Part shown: in pieces, positions 1 to 9,350 of the stretch
Layout of the letters: each line of letters begins with the position of its first letter
Numbering within the stretch: position 1 is the stretch's first letter
DNA from: JAFECT01 sp036501825
Lineage (GTDB): Bacteria > Pseudomonadota > Alphaproteobacteria > Caulobacterales > Caulobacteraceae
Direction of reading: 5' to 3'
Assembly (NCBI GenBank): GCA_036501825.1
Contig: DASXZP010000036.1
Location: forward strand, 558,001 to 622,000
DNA length: 64,000 nt
The notes under the pieces: model-generated
Told to the model about the DNA's origin: nothing
Databases searched by the model: none
Seen by the model: only the letters and a program-made list of their open reading frames with translations
Position numbers and translations under genes: made by a program

Positions 1-412
1 CGTGGCCTTCGCGCGCCCGGTCGGCCAGGGCGCTGAGGTGCAGGGCCTCGGGGCCGACGCCGTCCAGCGCCGACAACAGACCGCCCAGCACATGATAGCG
101 GCCGCGGAACGCGCCCATCCGCTCCATGGCCCACAGCGCGCCGGCCTCCTCGACCACGCACAGCAGGGCCGGATCGCGGTCCGGATCGGAGCAGATCGAG
201 CAGGGATCGCGCGTGTCCGGCGCGCCGCACACCGAACAGGCGCGCACCTTGGCCGCGGTCTCCGCCATGGCTTCGGCCAGGGGCGTCAGCAGCTGGTCGC
301 GCTTCTTCAGCAGCGCCAGGGCCGCGCGCCTGGCCGAGCGCGGGCCCATGCCCGGCAGCTTGGCCAGGAGCCCGATCAGACGCTCGATTTCCGGTCCGGC
401 GGACGACGCCAC
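1..412 (-). CDS. recR: Recombination protein RecR, C-terminus outside the window
   Basis: RecR acts with RecF and RecO in RecA loading and gap repair. The N-terminal 137 residues lie in the window. They show the RecR helix-hairpin-helix start (GPEIERLIGLLAKLPGMGPR), the four-cysteine zinc finger (CSVCGAPDTRDPCSIC) and the beginning of the Toprim domain (LLCVVEEAGALWAMER). Translation is taken from GTG at 412, because GGAG lies six bases upstream and the protein then begins at the usual family position. The gene reads off the left edge. In many alphaproteobacteria recR follows dnaX and a YbaB gene, which cannot be checked here. The family call is firm. Confidence 0.95.
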   Translation of the reverse strand, partial: MASSAGPEIERLIGLLAKLPGMGPRSARRAALALLKKRDQLLTPLAEAMAETAAKVRACSVCGAPDTRDPCSICSDPDRDPALLCVVEEAGALWAMERMGAFRGRYHVLGGLLSALDGVGPEALHLSALADRAREGH

Positions 413-566
413 GTGATTCTCCAGAGCGTGTTGCGCAAAAGTGGATACCGGTTTTGCGGCGACAACGCGCGCCCTTCCAAACCGGCGCCATTAGGTGAGG
501 CGCAAAGCGCTAATCGCAAGGGCTTCGGCGTAGCCGTGGCGAGCGCATCACCCTAGATAGCCGCCC

Positions 567-1619
567 ATGTCCTCCCCCTCCCGATCCATGTCCGCCCGCC
601 CCGGCCCCCGCAACCTGATCACCGACGTCGCCGGCCTGAGCGTCGGCTCCGCCCACGACGCCGCGGCGCGCACCGGCGTCACCGTGATCCTGGCCGAAGG
701 TCTGGTCGCCGCGGGCTGCACCGTCCTCGGCGGCGGTCCGGGCACGCGCGAGACCGATGCGCTGAAGCCGGAGAACCTGGTCGGCAAGTTGGACGCGGTC
801 ACCCTGGCCGGCGGGTCGGTCTACGGCCTGGCGGCGGCGGAGGCCGCGACCGCGGCCCTGGGTGCGGCGGGCCGCGGCTTTCGGGTGCGCGAGATGGCGG
901 GCGTCCCGGCCTCGCCGCTGGTCGCGGGCGCGATCCTCTACGACCTTGCTAACGGCGGCGACAAAGCCTGGGGCGACAGCCCGCCCTATGCGGCGCTGGC
1001 GCGCGAGGCCCTGAAAGCCGCTGCTCCCGACTTCGCTCTGGGGACGGCCGGCGCCGGCTATGGCGCGGCGGCCGGAACTCTGAAGGGCGGCCTGGGCTCG
1101 GCCTCGGCGGTGACCGCGGACGCGATCACCGTGGGCGCGCTGGCGGCGGTGAACAGTTTCGGCTCGGTGGTCGGGCCCGACGGGTCGTCCTTCTGGGCCG
1201 CGCCCTTCGAGATCGACGGCGAGTTCGGCAACACCGACCCGGCCGAGCTGTGGGCCGCCCCCGACGCCTGGCCCCACGCCAAGCTCGACCCGGGCCCGCG
1301 CGAAAACACCACGATCTGCTGCGTCGCCACCGACGCCGACCTGACCGCAGCCGAGCTGAAACGGGTGGCGATCATGGCCCAGGCGGGCCTGGCGCGGGCC
1401 ATCCGCCCGGTGTTCGCCCCCTTCGACGGCGACGTGATCTTCGCCCTGTCTACGGCGCTGAGGCCCGCGCCCGATCCCCGCCCCCTGGCGGTCGCCCGCA
1501 TCGGCGCCCTGGCCGCCGACTGCCTGGCCCGCGCCGTGGCCCGCGGCGTCTACGAGGCCCGCGCCTGGCCGGGCTCGGACCTGAAGGACTGGAAGGCCGT
1601 AAACGGGGTCGGGGCCTGA
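567..1619 (+). CDS. P1 family (S58, DmpA/NylC-like) self-processing peptidase
   Basis: 350 aa, no signal peptide. The protein resembles the S58 N-terminal-nucleophile family (DmpA aminopeptidase, NylC oligomer hydrolase), whose members cleave themselves into two chains and then act as amino- or amidopeptidases. Visible family features are the N-terminal segment ITDVAGLSVGSA, the glycine-rich GGGPGTRETDAL and LAGGSVYGL, and NSFGSVVGPDG. The probable self-cleavage point is Asn247-Thr248 within RENTTICCVATDADL, which matches the Asn-Thr site of NylC. The start ATG at 567 has little Shine-Dalgarno signal; the next ATG is nine codons in. The gene is divergent from recR. The substrate is unknown. 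Confidence 0.85.
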   Translation: MSSPSRSMSARPGPRNLITDVAGLSVGSAHDAAARTGVTVILAEGLVAAGCTVLGGGPGTRETDALKPENLVGKLDAVTLAGGSVYGLAAAEAATAALGAAGRGFRVREMAGVPASPLVAGAILYDLANGGDKAWGDSPPYAALAREALKAAAPDFALGTAGAGYGAAAGTLKGGLGSASAVTADAITVGALAAVNSFGSVVGPDGSSFWAAPFEIDGEFGNTDPAELWAAPDAWPHAKLDPGPRENTTICCVATDADLTAAELKRVAIMAQAGLARAIRPVFAPFDGDVIFALSTALRPAPDPRPLAVARIGALAADCLARAVARGVYEARAWPGSDLKDWKAVNGVGA

Positions 1620-1701
1620 GGCTGACGCCGGGCGGGGGCTTTTCGCGGCTTGCATAGCCGGGGTCCCGACGCTAGGTATCGCGCCCTCGCGAAAGCGATG
1701 C

Positions 1702-1778
1702 GCGCCCGTAGCTCAGCTGGATAGAGCACCAGACTACGAATCTGGGGGTCAGGAGTTCGAATCTCTTCGGGCGCGCCA
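1702..1778 (+). tRNA. tRNA-Arg (anticodon ACG)
   Basis: The 77-nt cloverleaf has acceptor arms GCGCCCG and CGGGCGC, discriminator G and an encoded CCA at 1776-1778. The anticodon loop CTACGAA carries ACG at 1736-1738. The T arm contains GTTCGAATC. A short T run follows at 1781-1786. Confidence 0.97.
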
Positions 1779-1942
1779 GCTTTTTTCCAAAAATCATAAC
1801 TAGCGCTGCAGAGGCCGTTTGCTCGTTCACGAGGCGGGACGGTTTGTGATCGGCTTTCGCGCAGCCGACCGGGCGCCGACCCAACTTGCGCCGAGCGCAG
1901 GTTCGGATAGCCTCGCGGGCAATCCTTGGGGGGACTCCGTCG

Positions 1943-2410
1943 ATGATACGCTGGCTGTGCGCCGTGCTGGCGCTTTCCATTGCGACGCCGACCATGGCCG
2001 CGCAAACCGTTCATCGCCAGATCGGGCAATGGTTGGTCATGGGGACGGATGGGACGTGTTCCGCCAGCACCAAGCTGGGCGATGGCACGATGTTGCTGAT
2101 CTTCGCGCCACCCCCGACCAAAGAAAATGCAGGCGGCATGATGATTGCCAGCCCCAAGGGCGCCGAGGTGGCGGCTGGCCGTGCGGTCGTGCAATTGAGC
2201 GGCAGGGGATCGGTCACGGGCGATCACAACGCCATCGGCTACGCCGAGTTGAAGGCCTATTGGCTCCCGTTCGCCGATACCGGGGAAATTGACCGTTATC
2301 CCGACAGCTGGCAGCTGACCGCAACGAAGGATGGCGCCGTGCTGGCCGATCAGCCGGTAAGCGATTTCAAAGTCATGGTCGCCGCGCTCAAAGTCTGCGC
2401 CACGGCGTAA
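1943..2410 (+). CDS. Hypothetical secreted protein
   Basis: 155 aa. Residues 1-20 form a signal peptide (MIRWLCAVLALSIATPTMAA) with an AxA cleavage site, so the product is probably periplasmic. ATG at 1943 was chosen because it begins the signal peptide and follows a G-rich Shine-Dalgarno stretch (GGGGGGA). The mature part has two cysteines (Cys in GTCSAS and in KVCATA) that could form a disulfide. No known domain is recognised. It lies between tRNA-Arg and the large M14 peptidase on the same strand, with a 42-base gap to the latter. Confidence 0.7.
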   Translation: MIRWLCAVLALSIATPTMAAQTVHRQIGQWLVMGTDGTCSASTKLGDGTMLLIFAPPPTKENAGGMMIASPKGAEVAAGRAVVQLSGRGSVTGDHNAIGYAELKAYWLPFADTGEIDRYPDSWQLTATKDGAVLADQPVSDFKVMVAALKVCATA

Positions 2411-2452
2411 GCGAGCGCTCATTGTCGCCGTGATCTTGGGTGGGGAGTACGT

Positions 2453-5221
2453 ATGATGCGTCTGTGGTTTGCCGTGATGGCGCTTTTGGTTGTGGCTGCG
2501 CCGGTATCGGCCGTCGCGCAGGCGATGGATCCGACGTTTGCGGAGCATCAGAAGGCCTGGACGACCAAGCCGGAGTTTTCGTCGCCGCTGGTGGATCATC
2601 TGCCGGCGTCGACCACCGTGCCGTCGCCGCGCGATGTGCTGGGCCATGATATCGGGGCGCCGAACACGCTCGATTATTACGCGGACATTCTGAAGTACTA
2701 CCGAGCGCTGGCGGCGGCGTCGCCGCGGGTGAAGATCATCGAGACGGGCGTTACCGAAGAGGGGCGCCCGACGGTGATGGTGATGATCTCGTCGGAGGCG
2801 AACATCGCCAATCTCGATGAGAACCGGAAGAACCTGCTGCGCCTGTCCGATCCGCGCGGGTTGTCGGACGACGATGCGCGCGCGCTGATCGCCAAGACCA
2901 AGCCGATGTATGTGGCGCTCGGCGGGTTGCACTCGGGCGAGACCGGGCCGCCCGAGATGCTGATGGAGCTGGCCTATCGCCTGCTCACCGAAGACAGCCC
3001 GCTGATCAGGCAGATCCGCGACAATGTGATCTTCGTGATCAATCCCGCGACCGACCCCGACGGGCGCGACCGCTATACCGACTGGTACTATCGCAACAAG
3101 ATCGACGACACCAACGACCTCGATCCGGTCCCCGGCGCGCCCTACTGGGGCAAGTACATCTACCACGACAACAACCGCGACATAAATTACAGCGGCGCGA
3201 GCGCGCAGAACCTGCTGCGCTGGTATCTCGAGTGGCGGCCGCCGATCATGCACGATCTGCACGAGTCGGTGCCATTCCTCTACGTGTACAGCGGCCAGCC
3301 GCCGCAGAACCCGACGCTCGATCCGATTCTTTATGACGAGCTGCCGTGGTTCTCGAACTTCGAGACCGCGCAGCTGGCGAAGTACGGCATGCCCGGGGTG
3401 TGGACGCACGGCTACGTCGACGCCTGGTCGCCGGGCTATGTCGCGTTCATGTCGTCCAACCACAACGGTTTGGTGCGGTTCTACGAGACCTTCGGCAACG
3501 GCGGCGCCACGACTGAGCTGCGTCACGTCAAGCCGGTGGACGGGCCAGGCGAGGATTTCCACGCCGCCGACCAGACCAAGCGCGAATGGTATCGGACCGA
3601 TCCGCCGTACGAGACGGTGGAATGGTCGATGCGCGACAACACCAACTATATGGAGACCGGCATGCTGACCGGTCTGCAGACCACGTCGACCTTCCCGCAG
3701 CAGATCGTGGAGAACTTCTACAAGAAGAGCCGCGACGCGGTGGACGACGGACGCAGCAAGGCGCCCTATGCCTTCGTGATCCCGGGCGATCAGCCGGACA
3801 TGACGCGCGCGGCGCTGCTGGTGAACATCCTGCGCATGCAGGGCATCGAGGTCGGCCGCGCGACGGGCGAGGTGAAGCTGACGGAAGGGACTTATCCCGC
3901 GGGCTCGTTCGTGGTGAAGCGCGACCAGCCCTACGGCCGCCTCGCCAAGATCCTGCTTGAGAAGCAGAAGTTTCCCGATCCGAAGCTGAAGACCTACGAC
4001 GACTCCGCCTGGACCATGGGCCTGATGACGCATGTGAAGGTGGTGGCGAGCGCGGACAAGACCGCGCTCGACGTGGCGACGACGCCGGTGGACCGGTTCG
4101 ATCCGCAGGGTTCGGCCGATGCGGAAGGGGCGCCGGCCTATGCGGTGCTCGATTACGGCTCGGTGAACTTCGCCAAGCTGCGGTACGCGCTGAAGGACAC
4201 GCCGGTGCGCATCGCCGAACAGTCGTTCAAGGCCGGCGACAAGACCGTGCCGGCCGGGTCCTTCGTGGTCGACGGTCCCGCCTACGCCAGGCTGAAGGCC
4301 GCCGCGATCCCGCTCGGCCTCACCGTGGTTGCGGTGAAGGACAAGATCACCGTGCCGATGCACGAGGCCGCCCTGCCGCGGATCGCGGTCTATTCGACCT
4401 GGGGCAGCACCCAGAATGTGGGCTGGGTGCGCTACGCCTTCGATCAGTTCGGCACGCCCTATAGCCTGATCCTCAAGGACGAGCTGAAGAAGGGCGGCCT
4501 GCGCGCGCGCTTTGACGTGATCATCGTGCCGAGCCAGGCGCGCTCGTCGAAGGGCCTGGTGTTCGACATTCCGATGCACGGCAAGCCGTTGTCCTACGAG
4601 AAGACGGCGCGGTTCAAATTCCTCGGCGACTACGGCTCATCCCCCGACATCCGCGGCGGCATGGGCCTCGAAGGCGTCGAGGAGCTGAAGAAGTTCGTCG
4701 AACAGGGCGGGGTGCTGATCACGCTCGGCGACTCCAGCGCCATGCCCGCCGACTTCGACCTCGCGCCCGACGTGGAGACGGGCCACGCGTCCGGCGACTT
4801 CTACGCGCCGGGACCGATCGTGAACGCCAAGGTGCTGAAACCGGCCAACCCGATCTTCTACGGCTATGCCGACGACACCTTGTCGGTGCGCTGGGCCACC
4901 TCGACCCTGTTCTCGCTGCCGTCGTACGATCGCGCCGACGTGCTGATGGAGTTTCCGGGCGGCAAGAAGAACGTGCTGAGCGGCCTGATGAACGGCGCCG
5001 ACAGCATCAAGCACCGTCCCGCCATCATCGACCGGCCGGTGGGCCAGGGCCAGGTCCTGATGTTCGCCACCAACCCGATCTACCGCTGGCAGAACTTCGG
5101 CGAGTACCGGATGCTCTACAACGCCCTGTTCAACTACCGCCAACTCCGCCTGGGCACGGACGCGCCGGACAAACCGGAGGAGAAGAGCGACGAGGATAAG
5201 GCGGACGAGGCGGGAGGATGA
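2453..5221 (+). CDS. Secreted M14-family zinc carboxypeptidase-like protein
   Basis: 922 aa with a signal peptide (residues 1-24, ending SAVAQA). The N-terminal third resembles an M14 metallocarboxypeptidase: GGLHSGETGPPEM supplies the HxxE zinc pair (His160, Glu163), followed by NPATDPDGRDRY and a YHDNNRDIN segment, as in M14 enzymes that carry long C-terminal extensions. A further candidate zinc/catalytic region is HDLHESVPFLYVY. The C-terminal half (about 600-880) has a glutamine amidotransferase-like look (FDVIIVPSQ, GGVLITLGDSSA), and the tail is highly charged (EEKSDEDKADEAGG). It is probably an exported or periplasmic peptidase. GTATG context at 2453; ATG at 2456 is an equal alternative. 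Confidence 0.85.
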   Translation: MMRLWFAVMALLVVAAPVSAVAQAMDPTFAEHQKAWTTKPEFSSPLVDHLPASTTVPSPRDVLGHDIGAPNTLDYYADILKYYRALAAASPRVKIIETGVTEEGRPTVMVMISSEANIANLDENRKNLLRLSDPRGLSDDDARALIAKTKPMYVALGGLHSGETGPPEMLMELAYRLLTEDSPLIRQIRDNVIFVINPATDPDGRDRYTDWYYRNKIDDTNDLDPVPGAPYWGKYIYHDNNRDINYSGASAQNLLRWYLEWRPPIMHDLHESVPFLYVYSGQPPQNPTLDPILYDELPWFSNFETAQLAKYGMPGVWTHGYVDAWSPGYVAFMSSNHNGLVRFYETFGNGGATTELRHVKPVDGPGEDFHAADQTKREWYRTDPPYETVEWSMRDNTNYMETGMLTGLQTTSTFPQQIVENFYKKSRDAVDDGRSKAPYAFVIPGDQPDMTRAALLVNILRMQGIEVGRATGEVKLTEGTYPAGSFVVKRDQPYGRLAKILLEKQKFPDPKLKTYDDSAWTMGLMTHVKVVASADKTALDVATTPVDRFDPQGSADAEGAPAYAVLDYGSVNFAKLRYALKDTPVRIAEQSFKAGDKTVPAGSFVVDGPAYARLKAAAIPLGLTVVAVKDKITVPMHEAALPRIAVYSTWGSTQNVGWVRYAFDQFGTPYSLILKDELKKGGLRARFDVIIVPSQARSSKGLVFDIPMHGKPLSYEKTARFKFLGDYGSSPDIRGGMGLEGVEELKKFVEQGGVLITLGDSSAMPADFDLAPDVETGHASGDFYAPGPIVNAKVLKPANPIFYGYADDTLSVRWATSTLFSLPSYDRADVLMEFPGGKKNVLSGLMNGADSIKHRPAIIDRPVGQGQVLMFATNPIYRWQNFGEYRMLYNALFNYRQLRLGTDAPDKPEEKSDEDKADEAGG

Positions 5222-5255
5222 CGAGCGTGGCGGGTCGCCCTGGCGGCTTGCAGCC

Positions 5256-5918
5256 CTAACGCGTTCTGACCAGGGACAGGAACTCTTCGCGGGTGCGGCT
5301 GTCGTCGCGCATGACGCCGAGCAGGTGGCTGGTGATGAGCGTCACGCCCGGCGCGTCGACCCCGCGGATGGTCATGCAGCTGTGTTCGGCCTCGACCACG
5401 ACGCCCACGCCGGCCGGCCGCAGCACCTCGTGGATGGCGGCGGCGATCTCAGCCGTCATCTTTTCCTGGATCTGGAGACGCCGCGCGAAGCCGCGCACCA
5501 CCCGCGCCAGTTTGGAGATCCCGACCACGCGGTCGGTCGGGAGATAGCCGACGTGCGCCCGGCCGATCACCGGCAGCATGTGATGTTCGCAGAAGCTGAC
5601 GAACCGGATGTCGCGCAGCACGACCAGATGATCATAGCCGCCCATCTCCTCGAACGTGCGTTTGAGATAGGCGCGGGGATCGACCTCGTAGCCGGCGAAC
5701 AGCTCGCGGTAACTGCGGGTCACCCGCGCCGGCGTATCGAGCAGACCCTCGCGTTCGGGATCGTCGCCGGCCCACCGGATCAAGGTGCGAACGGCCTGCT
5801 CGGCCTCGGTCTGGGAGGGATGAAGCCCGGCGTCTTGCGCGCGGGTGGTCGGCAAAGCCGAACCCGGTCGCGCCGCCACGATGAGTCCGGTCTCGATATC
5901 TGCGCCGTCGGTGTTCAT
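5256..5918 (-). CDS. folE: GTP cyclohydrolase I
   Basis: 220 aa. FolE converts GTP to 7,8-dihydroneopterin triphosphate, the first step of folate (tetrahydropterin) synthesis, as a cytosolic decamer. The zinc ligands are visible in VSFCEHHMLP and EAEHSCMTIRG, and the family segments DNPEREGLLDTPARV-like (DDPEREGLLDTPARV) and GISKLARVV are present. ATG at 5918 has GGAGAG five bases upstream. Further upstream the frame is open but unlike FolE. The gene converges on the M14 peptidase and is divergent from the cytochrome b561 gene. Confidence 0.96.
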   Translation of the reverse strand: MNTDGADIETGLIVAARPGSALPTTRAQDAGLHPSQTEAEQAVRTLIRWAGDDPEREGLLDTPARVTRSYRELFAGYEVDPRAYLKRTFEEMGGYDHLVVLRDIRFVSFCEHHMLPVIGRAHVGYLPTDRVVGISKLARVVRGFARRLQIQEKMTAEIAAAIHEVLRPAGVGVVVEAEHSCMTIRGVDAPGVTLITSHLLGVMRDDSRTREEFLSLVRTR

Positions 5919-6146
5919 CCGTCTCTCCAGCTGAAAAAGCGCTTGCCGGGTGGACTCCGCCGCCGCGCCACATATTCCGCGCTCGGCTAAGACCCGCGCG
6001 CGTGCCAACCGCCGGGAATAAGCGCGCCGGCCGCCGCGTCTGATCAGCGCAAACCGTCGGCGACGGGGCGTCAGAACGCGCGCAGGAGGATCGCCCTGAC
6101 ATACGCGGAGACTATCGGAACCCGGCGCGAAGCGCCGTTTGACGGC

Positions 6147-6677
6147 GTGACGATCGCCGTGCACTGGATCACGGTCCTGCTCATCCTGGGCCTGTTTGCA
6201 ACGGCGCTCCTGATGGGCGCAGCGCAGAACGTCGAGCAGGCCGCTCTTCTGCTGAGCCTGCATCGATCGCTTGGGGTCAGCGTCTGGACCTTGACGGTCC
6301 TGCGTCTGCTTTGGCGGCTCACCGCGGCCCGCTTTCCCCCGTTTCCCTCGACCATGGGCGCCCTGCAGACGCTGACCGCGCGGGTCAGCGAATACGCACT
6401 TTATCTCCTGTTGCTCGTGCAACCGGTGACCGGCGCCGCGCAGAGCCTGTATCGCGGCAAGGCCTTCACGCTTTTCCTGGTCTGGCAGGTCCCGCCGCTC
6501 GTTGAGCGCGACAAGGATCTGGTTCGTCTCTTCCACGAAATCCATGAGCGGACCGCCTGGGCGCTCGCGGCTTTGATCGGGTTTCACGCGGCTGCGGCGC
6601 TCATGCACCGGCTGGTGTGGCGCGACGGCGTGTTCGAGAGCATGTGGCCGGGGGGCTTTCGCAAGCCCCGGCGCTGA
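6147..6677 (+). CDS. Cytochrome b561 family membrane protein
   Basis: 176 aa from GTG 6147. Four hydrophobic spans and histidines in TIAVHWITVLL, SLHRSLGV, FHEIHERTAWAL and GFHAAAALMHR fit the di-heme cytochrome b561 family, which passes electrons within the inner membrane. No ATG, GTG or TTG exists upstream in frame, but a strong AGGAGGA at 6084-6090 lies six bases before an in-frame CTG at 6096. Starting there adds 17 residues before the first heme histidine, as is common in this family. The true start may therefore be CTG 6096. The C-terminus is basic (GGFRKPRR). Confidence 0.88.
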   Translation: MTIAVHWITVLLILGLFATALLMGAAQNVEQAALLLSLHRSLGVSVWTLTVLRLLWRLTAARFPPFPSTMGALQTLTARVSEYALYLLLLVQPVTGAAQSLYRGKAFTLFLVWQVPPLVERDKDLVRLFHEIHERTAWALAALIGFHAAAALMHRLVWRDGVFESMWPGGFRKPRR

Positions 6678-6769
6678 GGGCGGGCGTCGTCAAGGCTCTC
6701 CGACTGTAAGGTTGACCCTCCGCTTTCGTGCTAGGCTCTCCGGGCCAGCAGTGCGACGGGGAGGGGCCC

Positions 6770-8197
6770 ATGCGCATCGTGCGTGCTTTTTCAGGACTTC
6801 TCGGGGCGGCGTTCGTTGTTTTCGCGGCGGGGTCGGCCGCGCAGGCTCAGACGCTTACGGTCGGGCCGAGCGCGAGGGTCTGCCAGCTCACCGGTCAGAC
6901 CGACTGGGCGACCGGCGCGGCGACCAACGCGCAGACGATTTCGCGTGACGGCCTGATCGGCATTGATCTCGGCTTTCCGGTCGAGGCCGATGGCGGCAAG
7001 CTCTATTTCCTGTTCGGCGACGCCGACCCGCCCAACCATCCGCCCAACACCTTGCCGGGCGTACCGCCGGACGACGCGATGGGCGTGACCACGCGCACCC
7101 AGGCGCCGGACAAGACGACGTGCTTGGACATGACGCTGCTCGGCGGCGGGCGGCGCAGCTTCGGCCACCCGGTGGTGACGCTCAAGATCACCCAGGGCTC
7201 GTACAACGTGCCGACCGGCGGCGCGTTCGTGAACGACCTGATCTACGGCTTCTTCTGGGCGGGTCATTGCGCGGTGTCCGATCCGTACGGTCCCAACCCC
7301 ACGACGCCGCTGGTGCTGCCGGCGGCGGGTCCGACCTGTATCGAGACGGCGGCGAGCAACAGTCTCGGCCACAGCGTGCTGGCCTATGCGCAGCCGTCCA
7401 CGCCGTTGCAGTTCACCCAGGTCGCGGGACCTCCGTCGATTACCTATCTGCCTGGATCACCGATGCCGAAAGGCTTCAACTATGTGACGGCAGGCGATCC
7501 GATGCCGCGCCGACGCGGCGTCGACTACAAGCGCGGTTACGAAACCCCGATCCCGGTGTTCGGCGTGTCGCGCTACCGGATGAGCATTCCCTATCTCGCC
7601 ATGGCGCCGCGCGCGACCTTCGGCGATGTGAAGACCTGGACCTTCTACGCGGGCGTCGACGCCATGGGCGGCCCGCAGTGGGTCAGCTATGCGCAGTGGC
7701 AGGCGGGTCAGGGCGGCGCGAACTGGACGCCGCCGGCGGGCGCGGAACTGTGGGCGAACAGTCCCAATTCGTACAGCCTGTCCGGTGACGAGCGGTGTGT
7801 GGGCGAACACCAGGCGTCGTGGAATCCGGACCTCGGCGTGTGGCTGATGCTCTACACCTGCGGCGGCTGGCAGGTGGAGGCGCGCACGGCGGCGGAGCCA
7901 TGGGGGCCGTGGTCGAAACCGAAGCAACTGCTCAGCGCGGTGAACACGCCGAGCCTGTTCTGCACCCTGTTCTGGAACAAGGTCGTCGGACTCAACACCT
8001 GCCCCGGCAAGGTCAGCCAACAGGTCGCGGGCCTGTCGTTCGGCTATTTCTACGCGCCGTTCGTCATGAGCCGCTACACCGAACCGCTGCCCGCGCCGTC
8101 GCCCGGCGCCAGGTCGGAGAAGATCTACTGGCTGCTTTCCACCTGGGACCCGTACCAGGTGACGGTGATGCAATCGACGCTGACGGTGACGCCGTAA
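6770..8197 (+). CDS. Secreted protein, DUF4185-like
   Basis: 475 aa with a signal peptide (residues 1-26, ending AAQAQT). ATG 6770 follows GGGGAGGGG. Recurring stretches such as LYFLFGDADPPN, EHQASWNPDLGVWLMLYTCGGW and AAEPWGPWSKPKQL suggest a five-bladed propeller of the kind seen in DUF4185 proteins and glycoside-hydrolase-like folds. No catalytic residues can be assigned with confidence. Six or more cysteines in the exported part suggest disulfides. The gene stands alone and is followed by a strong hairpin at 8209. Confidence 0.65.
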   Translation: MRIVRAFSGLLGAAFVVFAAGSAAQAQTLTVGPSARVCQLTGQTDWATGAATNAQTISRDGLIGIDLGFPVEADGGKLYFLFGDADPPNHPPNTLPGVPPDDAMGVTTRTQAPDKTTCLDMTLLGGGRRSFGHPVVTLKITQGSYNVPTGGAFVNDLIYGFFWAGHCAVSDPYGPNPTTPLVLPAAGPTCIETAASNSLGHSVLAYAQPSTPLQFTQVAGPPSITYLPGSPMPKGFNYVTAGDPMPRRRGVDYKRGYETPIPVFGVSRYRMSIPYLAMAPRATFGDVKTWTFYAGVDAMGGPQWVSYAQWQAGQGGANWTPPAGAELWANSPNSYSLSGDERCVGEHQASWNPDLGVWLMLYTCGGWQVEARTAAEPWGPWSKPKQLLSAVNTPSLFCTLFWNKVVGLNTCPGKVSQQVAGLSFGYFYAPFVMSRYTEPLPAPSPGARSEKIYWLLSTWDPYQVTVMQSTLTVTP

Positions 8198-8208
8198 CTT
8201 AGATTCCT

Positions 8209-8233
8209 CCCTTCCTCTTCGATAGAGGAAGGG
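8209..8233. repeat. Hairpin repeat, terminator-like
   Basis: A perfect 9-bp stem (CCCTTCCTC / GAGGAAGGG) with a 7-nt loop lies 11 bases after a stop codon. A second, one-mismatch copy in the other orientation occupies 8331-8352, just after the convergent hydrolase gene. The same word, with the neighbouring CTCCATCCCCG, recurs at 53292-53328. It is a dispersed repeat that probably also ends transcription. Confidence 0.7.
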
Positions 8234-8330
8234 CCGGGGATGGAGATGAGGGCGCACGGTATGTGGAGAAGCGCGGGGGGCGCCGCCCGCGATCCTTTCT
8301 GACCGTCGCGCGCGCATCTCCCTCCCTGCC

Positions 8331-8352
8331 CTCCCTCTATCGAAGAGGAAGG
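8331..8352. repeat. Inverted copy of the 8209 hairpin repeat
   Basis: CCTCTATCGAAGAGGAAG here is the exact reverse complement of 8211-8228. The two copies frame about 100 bp of non-coding DNA between convergent genes. Confidence 0.65.
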
Positions 8353-8354
8353 GT

Positions 8355-9350
8355 TCATTTCTTTGATAGCGCGACGCTTCTTGGCGCCGCGAGGCCGCCC
8401 CAGCGTTCGTCGGCTTTTTGCAGGCGTTTGGTGGCTTCGTCGCGTTTGCCGGCGATGATGAGGGCTTCGACCTGGTCGAGGTCGGCGGTCATGGCTCTCA
8501 CCTGACCGGCCTGACAGTCGGCGAGGCGCTTGGGGTCGGGCGACTGGGGCGCGAACAGTTCCTGCAGGGCGTGGGCCAGCACCGAGCCGCTCATCAGGTC
8601 GTGGCCGGCGCCGGGGGTGATCTCCGCGTCGAGGTCGAAGACGCAGTTGCGCTTCATCGCCTGTTCGCTCGCCGCGTCCCAGGCCACGTGCACGGTGTCC
8701 TTGTCGCCGGTGACATAGACGAGGCGCGAGCGGGCCTGGAACTGCGCCAGCAGGGCCTTCGGCGGCAGGGGCGCCTGGCTGTCGCCGATCGGATCGCTGC
8801 CGGCGTTGAGCACCGCGCCGCGGAACAGGTCCGGATAGCCGAGCGCCAAGTGCATCGCGACGCGCGAACCGCCGGAGAAGCCCGACACGAACACCCGGTC
8901 CGGATCGACCTTGTACTGCGCCATCACATTGGCCGCCGCCAGCAGCGCCAGCGGCTCGCGGCGGCCGAACACGCTCTGCGCGTTTCCCGATTTCTGCGCG
9001 GCGACGAAGATGACGCCGTAGCGGTCCAGCGTCGAACGCCAACCGTCGGGCAGGCGCTGGGTCTCGAACGGCGAGACGAACACCATCAGGGCGTAACCCT
9101 GCGGCGGCTGCGTCGGGGGGACGTAGAGCGCGAACCGTTCTTGCGCGAGGTCGACCGGCTGCTCGCGCAGCGCCTTGCCGCTGGTCGCGAGCATCGCGTT
9201 GAGCTTGGCGGCGGTGAGCGGGGTGGAGAGGCGGCGCGCGAGTTCGAGATTGCTGGACAGCGGCGTGTAGGCGTTGAACGCGACTTCATCGTTCGCGCTC
9301 ACAGCGAGGGCGCCCGCCAGCACGGCCATGATCGCGGCGAGCTTCAGCAT
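8355..9350 (-). CDS. Exported alpha/beta-hydrolase, esterase/depolymerase type
   Basis: 331 aa. Residues 1-19 are a signal peptide. The fold is that of PHB-depolymerase or feruloyl-esterase-like hydrolases: the nucleophile elbow is GFSGGS (in DRVFVSGFSGGSRVA), the acid is likely Asp in VTGDKDTVH, and the His is in TPGAGHDLMSG. The segment VPPTQPPQGYALMVFVSP matches the first strand of the fold. The C-terminal tail (LDQVEALIIAGKRDEATKRL) is a charged helix. The substrate is unknown. ATG at 9350 is the only sensible start. The gene converges on the secreted protein before it. Confidence 0.8.
   Translation of the reverse strand: MLKLAAIMAVLAGALAVSANDEVAFNAYTPLSSNLELARRLSTPLTAAKLNAMLATSGKALREQPVDLAQERFALYVPPTQPPQGYALMVFVSPFETQRLPDGWRSTLDRYGVIFVAAQKSGNAQSVFGRREPLALLAAANVMAQYKVDPDRVFVSGFSGGSRVAMHLALGYPDLFRGAVLNAGSDPIGDSQAPLPPKALLAQFQARSRLVYVTGDKDTVHVAWDAASEQAMKRNCVFDLDAEITPGAGHDLMSGSVLAHALQELFAPQSPDPKRLADCQAGQVRAMTADLDQVEALIIAGKRDEATKRLQKADERWGGLAAPRSVALSKK

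Noticed and set aside
1550..4579. Long minus-strand open frame (about 1000 codons) opposite the S58 and M14 peptidase genes
   Set aside because: It mirrors the codon pattern of the real genes, is rich in Arg and His, spans the tRNA and has no ribosome site or domain.
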